From assembly GCA_000149225.2 (NCBI GenBank), contig CM000690.1:558001-622000 (forward strand): a DNA stretch of 64,000 bases. Reading direction: 5' to 3'. The stretch is from Lachancea kluyveri NRRL Y-12651 (Eukaryota > Ascomycota > Saccharomycetes > Saccharomycetales > Saccharomycetaceae). The notes beneath the pieces are model-generated. The model had not been told where the DNA came from, ran no database searches, and saw only the letters and a list, made by a program, of their open reading frames with translations. This document shows positions 18,484 to 26,843 of this stretch, one piece after another. A program made the translations under genes and the position numbers. Each line of letters starts with the position of its first letter. Positions within the stretch are counted from its first letter, which is position 1.

Positions 18484-20925
18484 TTAATACAGTGCCACTA
18501 AAAGACCTTCGGCACACCAACTTACCATGAAATTCATGAACACATTCCACGTAACATAGTAGCACAATTTGGGACTGAATACGCTCCAAATAAATAAGTG
18601 GTAACGTAGGATAACGCACGAACCCATGATAAAGCATCCAATTATAGAATAAAACATTAGTGCGGGAAGTCTCGTAGCAAAAAAAATTTCCCATTTGTCG
18701 GTATTCTTTTTATTCTCAAAAAGTGTAGGCAAAGTAGCCATTGACCAGTAGATAGATGGTGCAAAGTTTCCGATACACATTAGTAGACCGACTACATGGA
18801 TGTTGTAATCGCCTGAAATACCGTTGTATGCATTCGTCAAGTTAACCGTGGCAATGGAGTTTGTCCCACCAAATTGGAAAAATGTCAGGTTTTGCAGAAT
18901 CAAAGAGATCACCATAACGAGGCAATCGGATGGAGTGTAAGCTGTCAACAAGTACTTGAGTCTATCTTGTAAAATCCAAAATACTAAGAATTGAGGGATG
19001 TTAGCCGATGAGGTTTGTAAAATCAGAATCATGGATACGATGCTGTGAATGTCTTTAAAGTACTTTGTTTTTCTATCCATTAATTTGTTCAGCGCAATCC
19101 TGAAAAGAATCAGTGTCAACGTTATTTGAAAGAAAAGTCTGGCCATCGGAACTAATGAATCGGTATACATGTCACGGTTATCAGTATCGTCCAGCAGTAA
19201 TATACACGATTTGCGGATTACAGCTTTTAGCCACTGTGAGATTTGCTCGCCATTTACAACACTCCAGGTGCCTTTATAAACCAGACACAAAGTGGCAAGT
19301 AAAAATGATGAAACAAAGGACAATGGACCACGCTCACCTAAGGTACAGGTGAAACTTGTCACAAAAATTGTCAAAGCATTCAGGGCCCAGTTCCAACTAG
19401 TGTGGACTTTCAGTAGTTCGTATAATGTGCAGTCATAAATGAATTTTTGGCCACTGTTGTTCCAACCTCTTATTAATCTCAAGCATGTAAACACCAACAA
19501 ATGATTAATAATTTCCTGCGGCACTAGTATAGCAGATAATAACAAAATTCCAGTAGAAATCCACCACCACAATTGCTGCTCTTCTTCGACAAAGCTGCTA
19601 CCAAAAGTGCTTATTCCCAAGGTGAAGGAGACACCCAGTAGTAAAGCAGAATCGTAGTTTAGTTTAACCAAGGACAAGGTGAAACCTGTGGTAGCCACGG
19701 TAACAAGTAAAAGTATGATATAACCGATGCTAATTAGCTGGTAGTTGTAATTTGTAGTTGCTTTAGCCAAGGTACTTTGGATTCTCTTCATTTTCTCGAC
19801 CGAATTTTGGATGTCTTTTGTATCGCTAGGCGTTTCGCCGATAATGTTCATCAGTTGGTGGAAATTATCAGTTATCTTAATTTCTGCCAGCTCACCGGGA
19901 AACAATTGCAAAAAGTCGGTAATGATGATTCCCAGGCTGTTTTTGGGAATTGGTAGATTAAACAACGAGGCCAATGTTGGAACCAAATCAATCTGTTGCA
20001 CTTCATCCAAATATTTATAGTTTTCACTATGCTCCTTGAGTGGCAGGTGGGCGTTTCTCTGTGTTACTGGCGGTTGGAATTGTTTCAACTTTGGAGAGAT
20101 AAAGGTCAGAGCAGCTGAAGTTTCACCATTAGACGACCCACCATGGTTGCCCAGGTCATTCATTCCATGGTCACCCATCACACAAAGCAGAGTGTCCCTA
20201 TCCATACTTTCGTAAATTTGCTTAATAACGTTATCCATCTCCTCCTGTTTCCCAGGCATGAATCGAGAGGATGAGCCACCCTTGTGACCGATGTGGTCGA
20301 GGCCCAAATAATGCAAGATGAGCACGTCCCATTCATCTTTATGAGAAAATTGGTGCGGCAAATGTCTGGTAACATTAAGATCAACTTGTTCGAAATCACT
20401 GACAAAAAAAGAGTTGGTGCCCTCATACTCTTGGAAAAATTCAAGCGGGAAAAGCTTCAACCAAGTATCATCGCCAAAGAACTTTATTCTTTTATTGTTA
20501 TTATGGAACTGACGGAGCCAGGAATCCTGGTCATTCAGGCTTGATGAAAGATCATCCTCGGCAACGTTCAATATAGCATCCAAAAAGTTTGGAGTAGAGC
20601 CCGTAGTTATGCCTTTCAGCCTTGGCAGTGTAACTGTTGGGGGATTAGAATAAGCGGTGTAGCCCCAAGCTGCGCCATCGTTGAGTAGCTGGTGCACAAA
20701 GTTGAACTTGGAGTTTGATTCTTGAAACAAAAAATCACTACGCAAGGCATCTATTACCACCAATACCAACTTTCTGAATACAGGATCGCTTCGCGACTGT
20801 TGTTGTGGCAAGTATAGAAAAGAAGCATCTCCCTGCAACACAGACTTCTGCGGAAAAAATCCAATGGAGAATGTGAATATAGCCACAATTTGAAGCAACA
20901 AAAGTATAACGGATCGTTTACCCAT
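18484..20925 (-). CDS. LAS21: GPI ethanolamine-phosphate transferase 2, Las21/Gpi7
   Basis: ER membrane enzyme of 813 residues (S. cerevisiae 830) that adds ethanolamine phosphate to the second mannose of GPI anchors. An N-terminal signal anchor (5-22) precedes an alkaline-phosphatase-like lumenal domain with LVVIDALRSDF (Asp 59), TTGSTPNF (107-114), LGLDHIGH (207-214) and GDHGMNDLGNHGG (251-263), the metal and phospho-threonine site residues. The C-terminal half has ten or more membrane spans. In S. cerevisiae it neighbours NUP82 directly; here MRPL37 lies between, as expected for pre-duplication order. Confidence 0.95.
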   Translation of the reverse strand: MGKRSVILLLLQIVAIFTFSIGFFPQKSVLQGDASFLYLPQQQSRSDPVFRKLVLVVIDALRSDFLFQESNSKFNFVHQLLNDGAAWGYTAYSNPPTVTLPRLKGITTGSTPNFLDAILNVAEDDLSSSLNDQDSWLRQFHNNNKRIKFFGDDTWLKLFPLEFFQEYEGTNSFFVSDFEQVDLNVTRHLPHQFSHKDEWDVLILHYLGLDHIGHKGGSSSRFMPGKQEEMDNVIKQIYESMDRDTLLCVMGDHGMNDLGNHGGSSNGETSAALTFISPKLKQFQPPVTQRNAHLPLKEHSENYKYLDEVQQIDLVPTLASLFNLPIPKNSLGIIITDFLQLFPGELAEIKITDNFHQLMNIIGETPSDTKDIQNSVEKMKRIQSTLAKATTNYNYQLISIGYIILLLVTVATTGFTLSLVKLNYDSALLLGVSFTLGISTFGSSFVEEEQQLWWWISTGILLLSAILVPQEIINHLLVFTCLRLIRGWNNSGQKFIYDCTLYELLKVHTSWNWALNALTIFVTSFTCTLGERGPLSFVSSFLLATLCLVYKGTWSVVNGEQISQWLKAVIRKSCILLLDDTDNRDMYTDSLVPMARLFFQITLTLILFRIALNKLMDRKTKYFKDIHSIVSMILILQTSSANIPQFLVFWILQDRLKYLLTAYTPSDCLVMVISLILQNLTFFQFGGTNSIATVNLTNAYNGISGDYNIHVVGLLMCIGNFAPSIYWSMATLPTLFENKKNTDKWEIFFATRLPALMFYSIIGCFIMGSCVILRYHLFIWSVFSPKLCYYVTWNVFMNFMVSWCAEGLLVALY

Positions 20926-21132
20926 TACAATCGCTTGGCTTCAGCAGATATCTTTTGGTATGTTAAGATAAAACGATACTACTTACGTGTTTGGAACAAT
21001 TATCTGATACATGTCGCGATGGACGGGGAGAATGAAAAAAAAAAAAAAAGAAAACGAAAACGAAGGATGACCCACGTAAATATTAATGTACAAAAGTAGA
21101 AAACAACTAGCCAAAAGGCTCGGTACAAACGT

Positions 21133-22329
21133 CTATTGAAGTAATTGATCCCTGTAATGAGGTTGGTTGTTAATGAATTTAGCGCTTCTCTTGTCGTCTC
21201 TCTTCTTATCTTTAACTTCGGTTTGCCAGGTTCTCTTTTGGGTCATAATTTGTTTCTTGTCGTAGATGGTTGCAAAGTGTCTGGTCTCTGCAGCAATAAC
21301 GGTACCTTGTCCCTCACTCAAAACGGATTCGGGCTTCAACTTTTGACGGTAGTAACGTTGTAGAGACCGGTGGCCCACTTTGAAACCGGTAGGTAGATGC
21401 AATTCGGTACCATCGTCGTATAGGTATTCCTCTGGTATATATTCCTCTTCATCATCTTCTTCTGCCTCAGAACTTTTGTTGGTTTCATCGTCACTTTCCA
21501 CATCTTCCCAATCGTCGTCGTCGTCGTCGTTTTGTGCAGGGGTTGCCTCCTCTTTCTTGAAGTTGGCATAGGTGCTGGAGAAGTCATAGAATTGGGATAT
21601 TTCCAATCTTTCATCCTCGGTCTCATATGGGATGTGACAGTGGTTTTTGGCCAGCATGTGGGCCCTCACGGCTTCCAGAGACCTACCTTGGTAATTACAA
21701 ACAATGCAGACGTTACCTAAACCAATTTTCTCGGAAAGGTATTCTACCAGCCCCGATTTGTCCACAAGATACTTCTGTTCCGGAATGTAGAAGCCGTGGT
21801 ATTTAAACATATGGTCAACGTTTTCCTCAAAAGTGGAGAACTTACGCTTGGGGCAAAACAGACATACTTCTTGTGGGATGTCCACCTTCTTGGCCAATTT
21901 CTCACTCATTAGCTTTTCTTCAAGTTCTTCCTGCGTCAGTTCTTCTTCCTGTTGTTCCTCGAGCCCAACCTTCTCTGAAACAATCTCTTGTGGCTCGGAT
22001 TCTTGTGATTGTTGGGAAGTACCATCCGCTTGCATGGCGTTCAGCATGTTCTGCTTAGCAATTTCCAGCAGTTGTCTTTTCTTCTCCAGCAGAGCTTCCT
22101 TTTCCCTTCTTCTAATTTCTTTCTTGGTCACCTGCTTCTGTTTCTTTTCTGGCTCATCTTCGAGTGCTAAAGCTTTAACCTTTTCGGTAAACACTCTTTC
22201 GTCGATTGGCGGTAGCTGAGCTACACGTCTTTTTAAGTTGTAGCGATGCCAATCAGACTTCATATGTTCTCTTTGGGCTTCAGCCAAAGAGAATTTCAAC
22301 AAACACGAGTTACAAGTGTATGAGGACAT
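21133..22329 (-). CDS. REI1: Cytoplasmic pre-60S factor Rei1
   Basis: A 398-residue zinc-finger protein (S. cerevisiae 393) acting late in 60S subunit maturation, where it is needed to release and recycle Arx1 and Alb1 and probes the polypeptide exit tunnel. A U1-like C2H2 finger begins at residue 4 (YTCNSCLLKF), and two further fingers start at CLFCPKRKF and CIVCNYQGR. A strongly acidic run (DDDDDDWEDVESDDE) and a basic C-terminal segment follow, as in the orthologue. RRPE and tandem PAC motifs lie within 90 bp upstream. Confidence 0.94.
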   Translation of the reverse strand: MSSYTCNSCLLKFSLAEAQREHMKSDWHRYNLKRRVAQLPPIDERVFTEKVKALALEDEPEKKQKQVTKKEIRRREKEALLEKKRQLLEIAKQNMLNAMQADGTSQQSQESEPQEIVSEKVGLEEQQEEELTQEELEEKLMSEKLAKKVDIPQEVCLFCPKRKFSTFEENVDHMFKYHGFYIPEQKYLVDKSGLVEYLSEKIGLGNVCIVCNYQGRSLEAVRAHMLAKNHCHIPYETEDERLEISQFYDFSSTYANFKKEEATPAQNDDDDDDWEDVESDDETNKSSEAEEDDEEEYIPEEYLYDDGTELHLPTGFKVGHRSLQRYYRQKLKPESVLSEGQGTVIAAETRHFATIYDKKQIMTQKRTWQTEVKDKKRDDKRSAKFINNQPHYRDQLLQ

Positions 22330-22375
22330 CAGTGTATATGGAATTCCTTAGTAGATAATATATGTCTACAACCTC

Positions 22376-22419
22376 GAGATGAGATGAGATGAGATGAGAT
22401 GAGCCCAGTGAAAATTTTC
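22376..22419. promoter_or_regulatory. Tandem GAGAT repeat (PAC cores) plus RRPE upstream of REI1
   Basis: GAGAT is repeated about five and a half times at 22376-22403, creating a GATGAG PAC core every 5 bp. TGAAAATTTTC, an RRPE-like motif, follows at 22409-22419. Both lie 45-90 bp upstream of the REI1 ATG. The pairing matches Ribi-regulon promoters, but the PAC has expanded into a microsatellite. Confidence 0.65.
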
Positions 22420-22600
22420 AGTATATAAAAAAAAAAAAAGAAGAAAAAGAAATATCTGTTCATCACTCTTCACGTCAGATAGAATACAGATGTTGATGAT
22501 AGTAATATATATGCAAATATACTTGCTTGGTGAGCAGCAACAGCAGCAGCAACAATATGAGACTTATACTTGGATACTTTGATATCTGGGATTGATCTGT

Positions 22601-23551
22601 TCAAGAGCTTTTGGAACGGTGTTGTTTTTTCAGCCAGCCTTTAATCTCCCAGTGGCACATCGCCATGTAGATAGGAACCACTATCAAGTTGGCTATGCAA
22701 CCAAGTAAAAGTTGTAAGACCCACAGAAAGGAGTTGTTGTTGTGTTTGTTCAACCCCATGTCTGTGCTCATCAAAACCCAGCCAATAAAGTCGGTAGTAA
22801 CGTCGTCGTAGCCCTTATCTAGCCAATAAACAATCTTGTTACAGCACTCATCGCATGAGATTGGAGTAGATGCACCTTCGATAGACTTGGTTATTTCTGG
22901 TTTTGTCAATGTTTCTACTTCAAAGCCTTCACTTTCAAAATTTCCAGGATAAACGCAGGAAATCCTAGATTCCGGGAACTCCTGTCTCAGTATCATCACC
23001 AAAGCCTTGATGGACTGTTTCATTGGCGCGTATTGGGAATAACCGATAAACGGGAAGAAGGCAGTCTCGCTTGAAAAAAAGATTACATGAGGCAGAGAGG
23101 AGTGTTTCCTTGCCAAGACATGGGCAAGATTCAGGCAAGTCATGTAATTGACTTGCACACCCGTGACAAGTTCATCTCCTGTCAAGTCCTTGAATAACTT
23201 GGGGGTGCTACCGCCAGCGCATAGCATCACCTGGGTCGGAGAGAGGTTTCTTTCGAGCAAAAGTTCGTACATCTTTTCCGTGGCATGGTAGTCCGATAGG
23301 TCACATGGTATGTAGAACATATTCCTCTCTTTAGAGTCGAATTCTAAGTCGACGGTAAGCTCTTGGGCGTCTTGTCCGGTGATATCTTTGACCGCAGCAG
23401 CTAATTTGGCAGCGGACCTGCTCACGACGATAACGGTGTTTGCAGTTCCTTCGGCAAAGTATTTGCAAGCAAACTGTTTGCCTAGGCCCTGGGACCCACC
23501 TGCGACTAGCAAGGTTTGGTGGTCAACAGGGAACTTGTGCGATGAAAACAT
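22601..23551 (-). CDS. TSC10: 3-ketodihydrosphingosine reductase Tsc10
   Basis: ER-bound short-chain dehydrogenase of 316 residues (S. cerevisiae 320) that reduces 3-ketosphinganine to dihydrosphingosine with NADPH, the second step of sphingolipid synthesis. The cofactor loop GGSQGLG is at 18-24, and the catalytic Ser (160/161), Tyr 174 and Lys 178 (YAPMK) are intact. A hydrophobic C-terminal segment (about 272-297) followed by a basic tail, WLKKQHRSKSS, anchors it with the active site in the cytosol. A Reb1-type site is about 90 bp upstream. Confidence 0.94.
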   Translation of the reverse strand: MFSSHKFPVDHQTLLVAGGSQGLGKQFACKYFAEGTANTVIVVSRSAAKLAAAVKDITGQDAQELTVDLEFDSKERNMFYIPCDLSDYHATEKMYELLLERNLSPTQVMLCAGGSTPKLFKDLTGDELVTGVQVNYMTCLNLAHVLARKHSSLPHVIFFSSETAFFPFIGYSQYAPMKQSIKALVMILRQEFPESRISCVYPGNFESEGFEVETLTKPEITKSIEGASTPISCDECCNKIVYWLDKGYDDVTTDFIGWVLMSTDMGLNKHNNNSFLWVLQLLLGCIANLIVVPIYMAMCHWEIKGWLKKQHRSKSS

Positions 23552-23638
23552 TTCCTGCCTGCTTGTTCTCCTGTTTGTATTTGATGGCTGACAATGTGTT
23601 GTTTCATTATTGAAGTTATGTCGCAGGTGAGGTCGGTG

Positions 23639-23645
23639 CGGGTAA
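23639..23645 (+). promoter_or_regulatory. Reb1-type site (CGGGTAA) upstream of TSC10
   Basis: CGGGTAA lies 88-94 bp upstream of the TSC10 ATG, inside a 222-bp gap before COA3. Motif and position only. Confidence 0.45.
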
Positions 23646-23773
23646 CGCCACGAACACGAAGAGTCTTTCTAATGGACCTCAACCAGCTAGTGGGATAGCG
23701 ATTTGTTGTTATGTATGTACAAGATACTGACAGCTATGTATGTTTGTCTTTTCCTAATGGTAGGTAACTCTCT

Positions 23774-24043
23774 TTAGTTACCCTTTCTCTTGAGTTTTTC
23801 TAACTCGTACTCCTTCTTCAACTTTTCTAGTTCCTTCTCATCAATAGGTGGGATAGGAACGTCTGCAAAGTCGTTGTCTCTGTTTAGGAAGCGGTAGGTG
23901 TAGGCGTAGATACCTCCGGTGATGCCAACCAGGACAAGTAGCCCAGCCAGGTTTTTTTTGAAGAAGGGCTGCCTGGCCCTGATCATGGCAGGTGTCATTT
24001 TCCATGTACGGCGATCCTGGTAGCGAGAAGGTTCAAATACCAT
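23774..24043 (-). CDS. COA3: Cytochrome c oxidase assembly factor Coa3
   Basis: An 89-residue mitochondrial inner-membrane protein (S. cerevisiae 85) that works with Cox14 to stabilise new Cox1 and down-regulate COX1 translation through Mss51. The conserved start MVFEPSRYQDRRTWKMTPAM aligns with the S. cerevisiae N-terminus; one membrane span lies at about 31-50 and NDFADVPIPPIDEKELE follows. The frame extends 55 residues further upstream to another ATG (24208), but that segment is Gln/Thr/Asn low-complexity and is promoter sequence in related genes. It is divergent to MRPL8. Confidence 0.93.
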   Translation of the reverse strand: MVFEPSRYQDRRTWKMTPAMIRARQPFFKKNLAGLLVLVGITGGIYAYTYRFLNRDNDFADVPIPPIDEKELEKLKKEYELEKLKRKGN

Positions 24044-24304
24044 GGCTTGTGTATGGTAGGTATTCTGTTGGCTAGTGGTTGTTGGCTGTTGGTTGTTGGC
24101 AGTTTTAAAAGACAAGCCTTCCCTCACAGCCTTTGGTTTATTACCACAAGCATTGTGCGTTAAAAGTGATGTTTGATTGGCCCATGAAAAATTTTCTACT
24201 TTTCTCAACTTAAAATATACGCATCTCTAAAGGAGCTCAAACTGTAGCTTCTTTTCACAGAACAAAAAAAAAAAAAAAACCTCCGTTGAATACTAGCGAG
24301 CATA

Positions 24305-25030
24305 ATGACTGTTGGTCTTGCCAGACATTTGTCACGTACCAAGCCTCACAGAGATGCTCTGTTGAAGAACCTGGTCACCCAGCTGTTCCAACATGGCTCT
24401 ATTACCTCGACCCATGAAAAATGTAAAGAAGCGTCCAGATTGGCCGAACGTGCTATTACCATTGCCAAAAGGTACAACAGCAATCCAGACGTCAAGATCG
24501 TCAGTGAACTGCAATCCCGTCTGTTTCACTCTGGTGACAATTCTAAGGTACTAAAAAAGTTACTGCAAGAAATTGCTCCTCGTTGTGTTACTAGACCCGG
24601 TGGTTATACTCGTGTCTTGCACTTGGAACCAAGATTGGGCGATCGTGCCAGGCAGAGTGTCTTAGAACTGGTCGATAATCCTGTTATCGACCAAAACGGT
24701 CAATTCCAAAGAGGAAATTTAAAGCTATGGCTTCTATGCAAGACTATGCTTGCCAACGAATCTGCACAAGAACCTTACTCCGATAATACGCTGCAGAACT
24801 TTAGAAAAATCGCCAAATTCCAGAACGACTTTGACGCTTTTCTATCCAAGGACGTTCTTGCCATCAGGAAATTCATCAAGTTGCAAGAACAGCAGCCATG
24901 GGACGAAGAGCAAGAATTGCAACAGCTAAAAGTTTTAAAGCAAAAAGTGCTATCCCCCTCCCAGAAAAAAAACCATTCCGGTTCCACTCCCGGTTTCAAC
25001 TATGTTTCTAAAAGACCAGAGCGTCTTTAA
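24305..25030 (+). CDS. MRPL8: Mitochondrial ribosomal protein Mrpl8 (bL17m)
   Basis: A 241-residue large-subunit mitoribosomal protein (S. cerevisiae 238). The bL17 core is obvious at the N-terminus, with HRDALLKNLVTQLFQHGSI and the downstream PRCVTRPGGYTRVLHLEPR (about 92-110). The C-terminal 100 residues are the yeast-specific extension. The ATG is followed directly by the mature bL17 sequence without a long presequence, as in the family. Confidence 0.95.
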   Translation: MTVGLARHLSRTKPHRDALLKNLVTQLFQHGSITSTHEKCKEASRLAERAITIAKRYNSNPDVKIVSELQSRLFHSGDNSKVLKKLLQEIAPRCVTRPGGYTRVLHLEPRLGDRARQSVLELVDNPVIDQNGQFQRGNLKLWLLCKTMLANESAQEPYSDNTLQNFRKIAKFQNDFDAFLSKDVLAIRKFIKLQEQQPWDEEQELQQLKVLKQKVLSPSQKKNHSGSTPGFNYVSKRPERL

Positions 25031-25588
25031 TGGTAGTGCTTATTTAAAACTACCATCCTTCCCACATTCTATCTGTATATAGCTTAACACTGACATATTT
25101 TAATGAGTCTTGGCCGCGAAGAAGTTGAAACCATCTCATAATCGTGGTGAGCAGAAATCGTACCCTGCCGAGTGTTTTCTCTTTCGCTGCCGTTTGCTTA
25201 TGCTGATATGGCTTTACCTGCTGATAATTGCCATGCGTCGCAAAATTCGTATTGATATATCCCAACACGCTGTAAAGGGTGAGGGGGGCTCGGTGCTTAT
25301 GTACATGACTGTAAATGCAACTTCGATGTATATCGAAATGCAGAGGCTATTAAAAGCTGGCTTTCTTCTCCAGATCACGTTAATCGTAAGATAAAGCCAA
25401 TTGTTATAATAGGTATCCATGTTATACCGTTACACGTGATATTTATCTCACCGCTGTCGTTGTGGCTCGAAGGCTGTTGTGGGGTACGGAAGTTTGATCA
25501 AGCGACTGGTTGCTGTGATACGGGAACGTTTTATTCAAGTATTTTGAACTGCAGAGTTCCTAGATCCCCATCACGATCAACACAACCA
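25031..25588. other. Intergenic region between MRPL8 and the cysteine synthase
   Basis: A 558-bp tandem-gene gap with the MRPL8 terminator and the promoter of the next gene. The frame of the cysteine synthase is open back to a GTG at 25436, with no ATG before 25589. An E-box and Met31/32-type core lie in this open extension, showing that it is promoter rather than coding sequence. Confidence 0.6.
25433..25466 (+). promoter_or_regulatory. Cbf1 E-box plus TGTGGC core upstream of the cysteine synthase
   Basis: CACGTG (25433-25438, in ATCACGTGT context on the minus strand) and TGTGGC (25461-25466) are 22 bp apart, at about -155 and -125 relative to the ATG. The second site is only a partial Met31/32 match. 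The combination fits sulphur control of a cysteine-synthesis gene. Confidence 0.5.
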
Positions 25589-26668
25589 ATGTCAAAGCAG
25601 ATTTTCCGTCAGTTATCCACCTCGTATAGTCCAACAGTAGCATTGAACGGGCTTACTGATGCGGTCGGCAATACGCCTCTAATTAAGCTGAACAGACTCT
25701 CTGCTGAACTTGGACGCAATATTTACGGGAAAGCAGAGTTCCAAAACCCTGGTGGTTCCGTTAAGGATCGTGCTGCACTTTATTTGATCAAACAAGCAGA
25801 GGATTCGGGTTCTATCGATCCTTCAAAACCGGTCACTATCATCGAGGGATCTGCCGGTAACACTGCAATTGGCCTTGCTCACATAGCAAGATCGCGTGGT
25901 TATCGCTCCATCTTCTATATGCCAAACACCCAATCCGAATCCAAGATAAATCTTTTGAAATACTTAGGTGCAGAGGTTTATCCGGTTCCCGTTGCTCCGA
26001 TCACAGATCCTCTAAACTTCAACAACAGGGCCCGTGATCACGCCAAAAAAATTAGCAATGCAGTATGGACTGACCAGTTCGATAATAGTGCCAACTGGCT
26101 GTCCCATTTCCACACTACCGGTCCTGAGATTTTGAGACAGTTGGAATCTGCAGGCCTCTCCTGTGATGCCTTTACCTGTTCAACTGGTACGGGTGGTACT
26201 TTCACAGGTATCGCCCGTTACTTGGAGCAAGAAACGGTCGGCAAGTGTAAATTGGTTGTTGCCGACCCACCTGGATCTGTGATTTACTCATATGTCAAAA
26301 CAGGCGAGTTAAATCGTGAAGGCTCCTCCTTTACCGAGGGGATTGGACAGGGCCGTATCACAGATAACTTGAAAGCATCGGTTGATATTATTGATGACGC
26401 TGTCTCCATTCCCGATGAAGAAAGCATCGTAATGCTATATAGGCTATTGGACGAAGAAGGTCTATTTCTTGGTGGTACTTCTGCGTTAAACGTCGTTGCT
26501 GCTTGCAAAGTTGCCAAAGACCTACCTCAAAATAGTAATGTCACTACAATTCTTTGTGATTCTGGCCACAAGTATGCCGACAGAGTATTTTCCAAAAAAT
26601 GGCTAAAGGAAAAGAATTTGTACGATTCTATTCCTGAACCTTTGAAAAAGTATATAACTTTGGAATGA
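25589..26668 (+). CDS. MCY1: Cysteine synthase (O-acetylserine sulphydrylase-like), probable Mcy1
   Basis: A 359-residue PLP-dependent beta-family enzyme. The lysine that binds PLP is in NPGGSVKDR (K59), and the substrate loop reads [10 protein letters not shown] where many relatives have (T/S)[13 protein letters not shown] binds the cofactor phosphate. The enzyme would make cysteine or a related thiol product from O-acetylserine-type substrates. The N-terminus [14 protein letters not shown] resembles a mitochondrial presequence. The nearest S. cerevisiae gene is probably YGR012W (MCY1, 393 residues, mitochondrial), which is not on chromosome II or X, so this gene breaks the otherwise strict interleaved synteny. 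A separate fungal cysteine synthase paralogue is possible. Confidence 0.75.
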   Translation: MSKQIFRQLSTSYSPTVALNGLTDAVGNTPLIKLNRLSAELGRNIYGKAEFQNPGGSVKDRAALYLIKQAEDSGSIDPSKPVTIIEGSAGNTAIGLAHIARSRGYRSIFYMPNTQSESKINLLKYLGAEVYPVPVAPITDPLNFNNRARDHAKKISNAVWTDQFDNSANWLSHFHTTGPEILRQLESAGLSCDAFTCSTGTGGTFTGIARYLEQETVGKCKLVVADPPGSVIYSYVKTGELNREGSSFTEGIGQGRITDNLKASVDIIDDAVSIPDEESIVMLYRLLDEEGLFLGGTSALNVVAACKVAKDLPQNSNVTTILCDSGHKYADRVFSKKWLKEKNLYDSIPEPLKKYITLE

Positions 26669-26843
26669 GTGAAGCCCAATAGCCCCCCACGCTTCGTGTA
26701 AATATTCTAGATCTCCAAGGATACATAAATTCGTATTAAAAAAAAAAAAAAACAAAAAAAAACATACACTACCTAAAAACAATTGATAAAAAATAAAAAC
26801 AAAAAGCGTAAACCCAGGGACCTATTGAAACTTCCATACGCTG

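Noticed and set aside
24044-24208. 55-residue N-terminal extension of Coa3
   Set aside because: Low-complexity Gln/Thr/Asn with no conservation; the internal ATG gives the exact family start.
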